Source of the DNA: Bradyrhizobium sp. CCGE-LA001
GTDB taxonomy: Bacteria > Pseudomonadota > Alphaproteobacteria > Rhizobiales > Xanthobacteraceae
Reading direction: 5' to 3'
Assembly: GCF_000296215.2 (NCBI RefSeq)
Contig: NZ_CP013949.1
Location: 3,775,501 to 3,839,500, forward strand
Length of the DNA: 64,000 bases
The notes beneath the pieces are model-generated. The model worked only from the letters and a program-made list of their open reading frames with translations, had not been told where the DNA came from and ran no database searches. The position numbers were made by a program, and so were the translations under genes. Below are positions 25,898 through 32,657 of this stretch, piece after piece. Each line of letters starts with the position of its first letter. Positions within the stretch are counted from its first letter, which is position 1.

Positions 25898-26719
25898 ATG
25901 TGGACTTATCTTCTCGTCATCGTCTTCGCGCTTGCCGCGCCGCTGGCTGCACGGGCGCAATCGGCCGACCTCGTCCTGTGCGACCGGGTGGCGGCCGACC
26001 CCAGCGATCCCGACAAGCCGGCGGACGTGAAGGGCGTGACCGACATCGCTTCCTCCGACGTTGCGACGGCGATCAAGTTCTGCAAGCAGGCCGGAGCGTC
26101 CTCGCGGCGGGCGATGTTCGCGCTCGGCCGCGCCTATGCGGCCAACCGGCAAACAGGCGAGGCGATGGCGGCATGGCGCAAGGCGGCCGACAAGGGGTCG
26201 AGCGCGGCGATGGTCGAGCTCGGCGTTGCCTACGCCACAGGCGCGGGTGTCGCCAAGGACGACGCGCAGGCGCGAAAGCTGTTCGAGAAGGCGGCGCAGG
26301 CCGGCAATCCCCGCGGCGTCAGCAATCTCGCGGCTCTCGGCAGCGCAGGCGGCAGCGCGCCCGCCGATCCCGCCCAGGCGCGCGCGTTGCTCGGCAAGGC
26401 AGCTGAAACCAATGCGGAGGCGCAGTATCAGCTCGGGCTGATGCTCTCCGAGGGCACGGGCGGCGCAAAGGACGATGCCGCGGCGCGCGCGGTGTTCGAG
26501 AAGGCGGCGGCGCAAAACCATCCCGGAGCGCTGGAGCGCATGGGCGCCTTCGCGCAAGAAGGCCGCGGCGGGCCGAAGGACAAGGACGCGGCGAAGGCCT
26601 ATTACGAGCGCGCCGCGGCGCTCGGCGACGACGACGCCAAGAAGGCACTGGAGCGCATTCGCTGTCCCTATGCGATCAAGGACAAGCAGGGCAAGCTCGT
26701 CACCACGCTGTGCTTCTGA
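25898..26719 (+). CDS. exported Sel1-repeat protein
   Basis: A 273-residue protein with a signal peptide (MWTYLLVIVFALAAPLAARA) and about five Sel1-like repeats, read from blocks such as AMVELGVAYATGAGVAKDD and AQYQLGLMLSEGTGGAKDD. It ends with a short Cys-containing tail (RCPYAI, TLCF). Sel1 proteins form helical scaffolds for protein-protein contacts. ATG 25898 is chosen because it opens the signal peptide. The TTG at 25862 overlaps the previous gene and would bury it. Confidence 0.82.
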   Translation: MWTYLLVIVFALAAPLAARAQSADLVLCDRVAADPSDPDKPADVKGVTDIASSDVATAIKFCKQAGASSRRAMFALGRAYAANRQTGEAMAAWRKAADKGSSAAMVELGVAYATGAGVAKDDAQARKLFEKAAQAGNPRGVSNLAALGSAGGSAPADPAQARALLGKAAETNAEAQYQLGLMLSEGTGGAKDDAAARAVFEKAAAQNHPGALERMGAFAQEGRGGPKDKDAAKAYYERAAALGDDDAKKALERIRCPYAIKDKQGKLVTTLCF

Positions 26720-27178
26720 TCACTTCATGTAGTAGGCGAGATCGTTGCGGGCGTCGCGATAGGTGGTCTCGAGATAGTGCGGATACTTCCGCGCAGCCTG
26801 CGCCACCGCGCGCACCACGCAATCCCAGAAATCGCCGTTCCAGTCGAAGTGCTTGTTGTAGGCATCCTCGAATTTGACGGCGGTGATGATGGCCTCGCTG
26901 ATCGCCTGATCATCGGCGCGTGGATGGGCGCGCTTTAGATAGCCGAACATCGGCCCTTCATGGGCGTGGTCACGTTCGTAGCGATACTGGATGGCGAACT
27001 GCTCCGGCGAGAAGGTGCGGTTGACGCGGACCTCTTCGGCGGTGGGGCGGCCCGCGATCGTCTCGAGGCGGTAGCGCTGACGCCACAGCTCGTAGGCGGC
27101 ATCGAGCAGCGGCTGCTTGGCGGCCTTTGCGATGATCGCGCTGACCTCGTCTTCGGCTGATGGTTGCGGCTTGTCCAT
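26720..27178 (-). CDS. small soluble protein of unknown function
   Basis: A 152-residue, largely helical protein rich in aromatic and charged residues (LWRQRYRLET, FDWNGDFWDC, KYPHYLETTYRD). No signal peptide or membrane helix is seen and no family is recognised. ATG 27178 is used because the longer frame upstream to 27385 is low-complexity and overlaps the 21-base repeat. Its stop codon abuts that of the Sel1 gene. Confidence 0.65.
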   Translation of the reverse strand: MDKPQPSAEDEVSAIIAKAAKQPLLDAAYELWRQRYRLETIAGRPTAEEVRVNRTFSPEQFAIQYRYERDHAHEGPMFGYLKRAHPRADDQAISEAIITAVKFEDAYNKHFDWNGDFWDCVVRAVAQAARKYPHYLETTYRDARNDLAYYMK

Positions 27179-27514
27179 GCTGCTTGGTCGCGCCCCCGCG
27201 CAGGCGGGTTCGAGCAGGCCGATCGGGGCAGGCCTCTTGTGCGAGCTGGACGCGAAGGTCGAAAACAACCCCATGCACAGTAGCCAAGTGCTTGAAATAC
27301 CTAGGGTGCCGAGCGTGAATTCTTGCCGCTCGCAAACCTTCCAGAAAATGCTGATTTTACGAAATTGACTTGATCCGTCGGGCAAAACGGGGGTAGAGTG
27401 GCATCATCGCGGCAAGCGTCGCGCGAGCCGTCCTGCGCTGAAAAGCCGGTGGTGTCCATGCGGCGGCGATGCTAGGTAGCCCGCGATAGTTTTCGGTTTT
27501 GCGGGTTCAAGACG
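27179..27514. other. 336-base gap without a gene
   Basis: Holds the second copy of the 21-base repeat and, near 27480-27506, a weak CCCGC...GCGGG pair before the TTG start of the next gene. No reading frame looks coding and no clear promoter was found. Confidence 0.5.
27262..27282 (-). repeat. 21-base repeat, copy 2
   Basis: Exact reverse-complement copy of 3218-3238. It lies 84 bases upstream of the start at 27178 and points toward that gene. Confidence 0.7.
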
Positions 27515-28219
27515 TTGCTGGACGGGCTCTACAAGGTTGAATACGGCGTCAACGATGCGGTCGGCCGCAGCATCATGTGCCTGCATGACGGCAAGATGCT
27601 CGGCGGCAATTCGGGTTTTGCCCACCTTGGCACCTATGTCGAACGTGACGGCGAGGTCGTCGCCGAGGTGATCACCGAGCGGCACAACCTCGACCCCAAC
27701 TACAAGCCGCTGATGGGGGCGGACGTCGCCACGATCGGGGCGCGCGGCCGGCTGGTGGGCAACGAGATACGTCTCCAGGGCGGCGCGAACACGATGCCGG
27801 GCGCGCCTTTCTGGGCCAATTTCACGCGGCTCGATGACGGAGCGCTGCCGCCACGCGGCACGATCGGGCAGGGCGGCATCGCCAACGGACTTTACGGAAT
27901 GGGCCTGCGCGCGCTCGATGGCGTCGATGCCGGCCTCTCCGGCGTCATGCTGCTGATCGATGGCCGCATTCTCGGCGGCGATGCGTTCTTCTATTATCTC
28001 GGCTCGTACTCCTCCGCGGACGGCCGCTGGAAGGGCGAGATGCTGAATCAGGAGCACACGCCTGCGAAAGGCGAGAACCCCGTGTTCGGCGGCTTCGAGG
28101 TCGGAATCGGCTTCTCCGGGACCTGCACGGCCGATAGCGGCGAGCTCGAAGGCATCGCGCTCGCCGGCAAGCGGAGCTTACGGCTCGCGGCGTCGCTCAA
28201 GCTGATGCGACGGGCGTAG
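27515..28219 (+). CDS. protein with two GrlR-fold domains, paralogue 2
   Basis: A 234-residue paralogue of the protein at 24462, with the same two-domain order: LDGLYKVEYGVN...MLGGNSGFAHLGTY and ANGLYGMGLRAL...ILGGDAFFYYLGSYS. Both proteins end KRSLRL-A-LKLM-RA. The identity of the second halves is clearly higher than that of the first halves. It starts at TTG 27515, with only a weak ribosome site, so a start slightly downstream cannot be excluded. It stands alone with no obvious operon partner. Confidence 0.75.
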   Translation: MLDGLYKVEYGVNDAVGRSIMCLHDGKMLGGNSGFAHLGTYVERDGEVVAEVITERHNLDPNYKPLMGADVATIGARGRLVGNEIRLQGGANTMPGAPFWANFTRLDDGALPPRGTIGQGGIANGLYGMGLRALDGVDAGLSGVMLLIDGRILGGDAFFYYLGSYSSADGRWKGEMLNQEHTPAKGENPVFGGFEVGIGFSGTCTADSGELEGIALAGKRSLRLAASLKLMRRA

Positions 28220-28304
28220 CTACTGAAAATTCGAAGTCACTATTCCTTTGAACGTGGACCTCCGATTGCATCTCGGCATTCATAACGGCAATTCTTGAAG
28301 TCCC

Positions 28305-29345
28305 TCACGGGCAACGCCCGCCGCGAACGACCAGCTCGCGATACTGGCTTTCATACTGCGTTGCCATCCGACTCGCGAGGAAGCGCTCCTCGAAACGGGC
28401 GCGCACCTTTCTTCTATCCAGCCGGACCACTTCCTTGACTGCTTCGATCGCCTGCTCCTCGCCGTCAACGATGAAGCCCGTGACGTCGTCCTCGATGACT
28501 TCCGGCACTGATCCGGAGCGGTAGGCGATCACAGGCGTCCCGCACGCCATCGCCTCGATCATGACGAGACCAAAGGGCTCGGGCCAATCGATCGGAAACA
28601 GCAAGGCGGCGGCACCGTCGAGGAAAGGCTGCTTCTGGACCTCGTCTACCTCGCCGACGAGCTGGATCCTGTCGCCGTCGATCTCCGGCTCGAGCTTCTT
28701 CTTGAAGTACGCTGTCTCCCCGCGAGGTATCTTGGCCGCGATCCGCAACGGCATTTGGACGGCGCGCGCGATGCGTATCGCTGCTTCCGGCCCTTTCTCA
28801 GCGGTGAGCCGGCCGAGGAACGCCAGGTACGAACCGTTTTCGTAAGAGGGGCGAAACAGGTCCTTTGGCAGCCCGTGCGGAATGGTCGCGATCCAGTTCG
28901 CATCGGGAAGCGGACGGCGCTGGTTGGCGGAGATGGAGACGAAAGGGGCCTGGGCGAAAGTCCCGATCACGTCGGACAAGCCTTGAAGGTCGAGGCGGCC
29001 GTGCATGGTCGTTAGAAACGGCACGCCGGTCCGGCTCAGCACCGGCAGTGGCAACCAGTCGACATGGGAATGAATGACGTCGAAGTCGTGCGCGCGCTGG
29101 GCAATGGCCTCGATCATCATTGCGCTGGCGGCGTTCGGATCGACGCCCCTCCGTCCCAGCCGCAGTGCGCGCGGCCACACCGCGTGAAGCTTGGCCCTCG
29201 TGCTTGAGTCGCCGCTTGCGAACAGGGTAACGTCGTGTCCGAGGTCGACCAGCTCGTCCACCAGCCAGGCAATCACCCGTTCCGTTCCGCCGTAGAGCTT
29301 TGGGGGAACGCATTCGGCCAACGGAGCAAGCTGGGCAATCCGCAT
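28305..29345 (-). CDS. family 4 glycosyltransferase
   Basis: A 346-residue GT-B glycosyltransferase. The N-terminal domain opens MRIAQLAPLAECVPPKLYGGTE, as in Bradyrhizobium GT4 enzymes. The C-terminal donor-binding domain shows FLGRLTAEKGPE and EPFGLVMIEAMACGTPVIA, the E-x7-E motif of retaining enzymes. It probably adds a sugar to a cell-surface glycan or lipid. No polysaccharide operon is nearby. The start codon ATG at 29345 is clear. Confidence 0.88.
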   Translation of the reverse strand: MRIAQLAPLAECVPPKLYGGTERVIAWLVDELVDLGHDVTLFASGDSSTRAKLHAVWPRALRLGRRGVDPNAASAMMIEAIAQRAHDFDVIHSHVDWLPLPVLSRTGVPFLTTMHGRLDLQGLSDVIGTFAQAPFVSISANQRRPLPDANWIATIPHGLPKDLFRPSYENGSYLAFLGRLTAEKGPEAAIRIARAVQMPLRIAAKIPRGETAYFKKKLEPEIDGDRIQLVGEVDEVQKQPFLDGAAALLFPIDWPEPFGLVMIEAMACGTPVIAYRSGSVPEVIEDDVTGFIVDGEEQAIEAVKEVVRLDRRKVRARFEERFLASRMATQYESQYRELVVRGGRCP

Positions 29346-29349
29346 CGAA

Positions 29350-29472
29350 CTAGGCCCCGAATGCGATGCGCAAGCTGATCACGATGACCGCGGAGATGAG
29401 AAAAGAAATCGCGAGCAGCGTCCAACTCGGCCTTGTGCTTTGGCTGGCTACGCGTGCGACGAGCGATTTCAT
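29350..29472 (-). CDS. 40-residue single-helix membrane protein
   Basis: Starts MKSLVARVAS, has a basic first 18 residues, then one hydrophobic helix (WTLLAISFLISAVIVISLRI) ending FGA. The ATG lies 5 bases after the stop of the preceding 71-residue gene, so the two look translationally linked. The glycosyltransferase starts 4 bases beyond the end, so all three may form one transcript. Confidence 0.55.
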   Translation of the reverse strand: MKSLVARVASQSTRPSWTLLAISFLISAVIVISLRIAFGA

Positions 29473-29477
29473 GCTCG

Positions 29478-29693
29478 TCAGCATTCGTCGCGGGGAAGCC
29501 GCTTCAAGTAAGCAATCCCGAAGCTGGCGAGCTCTTCGGTATCGCTCTCGCGCTCTTCGCATCTCCTCTGCAGATGCCACTCCAGCAGGCCGCGCCGGCT
29601 GTCATGAGCATCGACATCGGGGTGCCATGCCCGATACACCGTCCACGCGGTCTCCGTGGCGTTCTTCAAGACGGCTTCATCGACCATGCTCAC
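29478..29693 (-). CDS. 71-residue protein of unknown function
   Basis: A soluble, charged protein starting MSMVDEAVLKNATETAW, with an Arg-rich middle (RRGLLEWHLQRRCEERE) and a GIAYLKRLP tail. Such short helical proteins recur in rhizobial genomes with no known role. It is the first gene of a tight set with the 40-residue membrane protein. Confidence 0.55.
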   Translation of the reverse strand: MSMVDEAVLKNATETAWTVYRAWHPDVDAHDSRRGLLEWHLQRRCEERESDTEELASFGIAYLKRLPRDEC

Positions 29694-29888
29694 TCTCCGG
29701 GGACGAACTCAGTTGCTGCCAACTCATGGCGCTCCCGAAAGTTTCCGGTTTTTCCCGATCTTAGACGAAGAGAGGAGATCTGCTCGCAACGTTCGCAGGG
29801 CCGCGTGACGCGAGCGGTTGTGAAATCTCTAGAGGTAACGGTGGGGCTGAAATGATGACGTCGTCAAATTGACGTCTGCTCATTCCAT

Positions 29889-30098
29889 TCAGGTCTGTGC
29901 GTTCGTGTGTTGCCGGCTCCGAGCTCGCTCCCAATCGCTGAAGTCGTAGTCGCCAATCCAACGCAGCACGATGTCGTCGCACAGGCTGCAACGAAATGAT
30001 TTTGCCTGTTTGACGAAAGCTCGAGATTGAAGGGCTACGTAGGCCTCACCGCACTTCGCGCAGGCATAAATGACCTTTTTCGCAATCGTCTCTGTCAT
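29889..30098 (-). CDS. small zinc-ribbon-like protein
   Basis: A 69-residue protein with CAKCG and, about 25 residues later, CSLCD, spacing that fits a single zinc ribbon. The rest is helical and ends with charged residues. It could bind nucleic acid or a protein partner. ATG 30098 opens MTETIAKK. A slightly longer frame starts 12 bases upstream. No family is recognised. Confidence 0.6.
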   Translation of the reverse strand: MTETIAKKVIYACAKCGEAYVALQSRAFVKQAKSFRCSLCDDIVLRWIGDYDFSDWERARSRQHTNAQT

Positions 30099-30130
30099 GG
30101 CTGATCTCAAAGCAAGTCAGCGGTTGCAGC

Positions 30131-30169
30131 AAAAAGGCCCCAGCTTCACGTGGCGGCGAAGCTGGGGCC
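30131..30169 (-). terminator. rho-independent terminator (minus strand)
   Basis: Stem GGCCCCAGCTTC / GAAGCTGGGGCC flanked on the plus strand by AAAAA, which is a T-run for minus transcripts. It lies 100 bases after the small Tat-signal gene. The stem is nearly the same as that at 32324. Confidence 0.85.
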
Positions 30170-30273
30170 CGTTCAAGCTGCCTTGGGGGGAAGGCAACTA
30201 TTGGCCCAGGAGACAGGGCAACGGAGAAACTTGGAGATACGGCAAGCGTTCCACGCTTTTCGCGCTACAGCGC

Positions 30274-30486
30274 TCAGCGGCCTATATCTGTCTTCCCATT
30301 GGGGGTGCCGTCGCCGCCGCCATTGCCCTTGCCGTTGTTGCCGGCTGGTCCGCCGCCCGACTTCGCAATCGCATCTGACGTGAGGGACGTCGATAGCAGG
30401 AGCGTCATGGCTGGAGGCGTCACAGCGGCGAACCGTCCGCAAGTCTTCAAGAACTCGCGGCGATCATCATCTGTCGATCTCTGCAT
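30274..30486 (-). CDS. tiny Tat-signal protein with Gly-rich tail
   Basis: A 70-residue product. Residues 1-42 look like a twin-arginine signal (DDDRREFLKTCGRFAA, then a hydrophobic run and DAIAKS), and the remaining 28 residues are a Gly/Asn-rich tail (GGGPAGNNGKGNGGG). ATG 30486 follows a GGGAGT-type site. The passenger is too short for an enzyme. A processed peptide or cell-surface factor is possible. Confidence 0.55.
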   Translation of the reverse strand: MQRSTDDDRREFLKTCGRFAAVTPPAMTLLLSTSLTSDAIAKSGGGPAGNNGKGNGGGDGTPNGKTDIGR

Positions 30487-30705
30487 CGCACCTACTCCCG
30501 GTTTTGAGGTATTTAACTGCTGGCCCTGGGCATTTAACTCCGCGATCGGAATCAAATCAATTAATATTATTTGGTTCCATTGTCGCCAATTATCATCAAT
30601 TAGTGCGGCGCAACGTGCTGAATGTAAGTGCGTACTCCTGCCGGATTTGCCAAAATATCCCGGTAGTCTAGAGCCGGGCCATCTTCAAAAATAAAAACGG
30701 GGCCG

Positions 30706-30927
30706 ATGATGTATGCCTTCCGCTGCGCACATGACGTTGCACTCCTCCATGAACGATTCGAAGTGCTCACCTCTCAACTCGCTGAGCTGGAAGAATTGAG
30801 GATGCGAGTGCGTATAGCTGAGCAATTCATGAAGAGCACCAGAGCAGACGGTATGGCGAAGCGGCTAAGGACCGCTGACCGCGAGTGGCACGGGGCGGCC
30901 ACCGGCGCTATCCGACGCTACAATTGA
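30706..30927 (+). CDS. 73-residue helical protein of unknown function
   Basis: Starts MMYAFRCAHD, followed by a helical stretch with heptad-like leucines (LLHERFEVLTSQLAELEEL) that may coil, and a basic tail. The gap before it is AT-rich (about 30540-30600), as expected for a promoter. No family is recognised. It overlaps the doubtful minus-strand frame at its end. Confidence 0.42.
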   Translation: MMYAFRCAHDVALLHERFEVLTSQLAELEELRMRVRIAEQFMKSTRADGMAKRLRTADREWHGAATGAIRRYN

Positions 30928-31222
30928 GCGGACTTGGTCGCTCTCGACTTTGACTCGCGAGATGGCGCTTTTCCACATGCTGGAGAGGATTTTGCAGGGA
31001 GCCACGATCCTCCGGTCGGCGGGCGATCTGTTTCGTTTTCGTCGTTGGCCACAGCGTGATGCCATGTTGCCGAGCGCGGACACGGACGGCTGCTTCGCTA
31101 CGTCTGAGCGCCGTAGCGATCTCTTCGGGGCGGCTGCCGGCCTCGGCCGTCGCCTTGCGTGCGCCCTGGGAGCGTGGCAAAGCTACGTGCTGCTGGAGGC
31201 AGGCCTCGGCGCCGTCCGACAC
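30908..31222 (-). CDS. doubtful frame with a helix-turn-helix-like segment
   Basis: Of 104 codons, only RPEEIATALRRSEAAVRVRA with the following GITL looks protein-like. It resembles the recognition segment of small Myb/sigma-like DNA-binding proteins in rhizobia. The residues before and after look out of frame, so this may be a decayed gene with frameshifts and not an intact one. The GTG start at 31222 has no ribosome site. Confidence 0.28.
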   Translation of the reverse strand: MSDGAEACLQQHVALPRSQGARKATAEAGSRPEEIATALRRSEAAVRVRARQHGITLWPTTKTKQIARRPEDRGSLQNPLQHVEKRHLASQSRERPSPLNCSVG

Positions 31223-31236
31223 GGGGTGGCGGCCAC

Positions 31237-31365
31237 TTACGATTGAGGCGTCTGCGTGCGGCGCTTCGCCGCCTTGAGCTCAAAGAGAAAAATCACTGCT
31301 CCGATTATCGCGCAACCAATGACTGCCATCAACAAGATCATCTCAAGCACGCGTTTCGGTTCCAT
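31237..31365 (-). CDS. 42-residue single-helix membrane protein
   Basis: MEPKRVLEMI, then a hydrophobic helix (LLMAVIGCAIIGAVIFLFEL) and a basic tail (KAAKRRTQ), giving a cytosolic C-terminus by the positive-inside rule. Its ATG lies inside the last codons of the 60-residue gene upstream, a 23-base overlap, so translation is probably coupled. Confidence 0.55.
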   Translation of the reverse strand: MEPKRVLEMILLMAVIGCAIIGAVIFLFELKAAKRRTQTPQS

Positions 31366-31525
31366 TCGCAATCGCCTTCTCAACTTCCCCGGCGAGAGTA
31401 TTGAGGTGTTCGGCCAATCGGTTGAATAGCTCGCGCTTGTGAGGGGCGGTAGCAAGATCCCGGATGAGCGCGCACTCGGCGGCCTCCGTCCTCAGCTTTT
31501 CCGCCTGCGCTTGCATGTCCTTCAT
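31343..31525 (-). CDS. 60-residue helical protein
   Basis: MKDMQAQAEKLRTEAAECA and ELFNRLAEHLNTLAGEVEKAI form two amphipathic helices joined by APHKR. This is a common small rhizobial protein type of unknown role. It overlaps the 42-residue membrane protein gene. Confidence 0.6.
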   Translation of the reverse strand: MKDMQAQAEKLRTEAAECALIRDLATAPHKRELFNRLAEHLNTLAGEVEKAIANGTETRA

Positions 31526-31829
31526 GACGTTTCCCGGTTTAGCGTCAGCGAGGTCTAAAATTTTGCATGTTTTTCCCTGCCGCGCTACGGCGTCGAGGTT
31601 GGCTCATGCGCGAAGAGCAGAACAGCCGAGCCTGTCCGGGACAAATTAAACCACCATGCTGGTTCCGGGGTAGGGCAACGTCACAGACCCGCCGGCAAGC
31701 ATCCGCCCTATGACTTTCGACATATGGCCGTAGCCGAGCGAGAACATCAAACTTCAAGGATCGGTTGGCGAAGAGACTTAGCTGGTACCCCGGCCAAATC
31801 TCGGTTTCTTGGCGCATGGAGGTGCTTGT
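31526..31829. other. 304-base gap without a gene
   Basis: No coding-looking frame, clear promoter or hairpin was seen. It separates the minus-strand small-gene pair from the plus-strand NTF2-like gene, so it must hold two divergent promoters. Confidence 0.5.
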
Positions 31830-32174
31830 ATGTCCTTTGATCCGATGGCCGTTGCCGTCGACTGGCTCGACGCCTACCGTGCCTGCGATATCGAAGCGAT
31901 ACTCGCAATGTACGCCGAAGATGCAGTGGTTCACTGCGGTTGTGACGATCTGACGATCACCGGCAGGGAAGGCCTCCGAGCCTACTGGGCTGATCGTCTG
32001 CGTAAAAAACCCGCTACCGAGCTGGATGATCTGCAGCCTTCGCAAGGCGGGACAATGATCTCGTACATCACCGGGAACAATGTCGTGAACGCGGTCTTGG
32101 CGTTCGATTCTGCCGGAAAAATCAAGTCCCTGAGCTGCGGTCCGCTGCAGCAGGTCTCGTCCAGCTCCTGCTAA
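31830..32174 (+). CDS. NTF2-like (SnoaL-type) protein
   Basis: A 114-residue single-domain cone-shaped fold. It shows WLDAYRACDIEAILAMYAEDAV, GREGLRAYWADRL, and an alternating strand pattern ending in a Cys/Ser tail. Members are small-molecule isomerases, hydrolases or binding proteins. ATG 31830 follows GGAGG by 7 bases. The longer TTG start at 31809 would lie before that site. Confidence 0.8.
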   Translation: MSFDPMAVAVDWLDAYRACDIEAILAMYAEDAVVHCGCDDLTITGREGLRAYWADRLRKKPATELDDLQPSQGGTMISYITGNNVVNAVLAFDSAGKIKSLSCGPLQQVSSSSC

Positions 32175-32292
32175 TTCAATTGGGCTCTGCCAACTGATCC
32201 AGAACGCTGTACCGGTGCATCGAGCAGTGTCGGTGCGTCTTCCGAATATCTCGAGAATGTTTGGAACGTTAGCGCGATTGCCACGTTGTCCC

Positions 32293-32315
32293 GGTACCCT
32301 TCCCCAAAGGGTACC
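32293..32315. repeat. perfect hairpin before tandem terminators
   Basis: GGTACCCTT / AAGGGTACC, a 9-bp perfect stem with a 5-base loop and no T-run. It is the first of three hairpins in a row in the 312-base gap 32175-32486, which holds no gene. Confidence 0.7.
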
Positions 32316-32323
32316 CCAAGTGA

Positions 32324-32364
32324 GGCCCCAGCTCACCGCCCCCCTGAGAGCTGGGGCCATTTTT
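32324..32364 (+). terminator. rho-independent terminator 1 of a tandem pair
   Basis: Stem GGCCCCAGCTC / GAGCTGGGGCC followed by ATTTTT, 150 bases after the NTF2-like gene. Confidence 0.85.
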
Positions 32365-32372
32365 GACGCAGG

Positions 32373-32416
32373 AAGACCTCAGCTCGTTCCCATTGCCCCG
32401 AGAGCTGAGGTCTTTT
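32373..32416 (+). terminator. rho-independent terminator 2 of a tandem pair
   Basis: Thirteen-base perfect stem AAGACCTCAGCTC / GAGCTGAGGTCTT with TTTT partly in the stem. The stem resembles terminator 1 with a few changes that keep pairing, as if duplicated and co-varied. It may also stop the convergent TRAP/amidase transcript. Confidence 0.8.
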
Positions 32417-32486
32417 CGTTCGCACCAGAGGGACACCGGCGCTGAGGCATTGCCGATATTGAGAAGGCCGGGGCGGTGCCCGGCAG

Positions 32487-32657
32487 TCAGCGGAGCCCGC
32501 CGTTCGTCCGCAGCGATCGCACGAAATCGATCACGGCCAGCATCATGACGCTCACAACAATGATGATGAGCGGGATGGCCTTGATCCAAACCACCAGGAT
32601 TCCGAGAAATGTCAGCACGAGCGCGAGGCCGATGAGTCCGGTGATCACATTGGTCAT
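32487..32657 (-). CDS. 56-residue membrane protein at the end of the amidase operon
   Basis: MTNVITGLIGLALVLTFLG starts a protein of two closely spaced hydrophobic helices (about residues 4-22 and 26-46) with a basic tail (DFVRSLRTNGG). Its ATG overlaps the amidase stop (ATGA, 32654-32657), and AAAGGAA precedes it by 6 bases, so it is translated with the amidase. No family is recognised. It could be an accessory subunit of the TRAP transporter. Confidence 0.7.
   Translation of the reverse strand: MTNVITGLIGLALVLTFLGILVVWIKAIPLIIIVVSVMMLAVIDFVRSLRTNGGLR

Noticed and set aside
27515..28219. GrlR-like genes considered as evidence of a type III secretion island
   Set aside because: No secretion apparatus, GrlA-like regulator or tts box was seen nearby.
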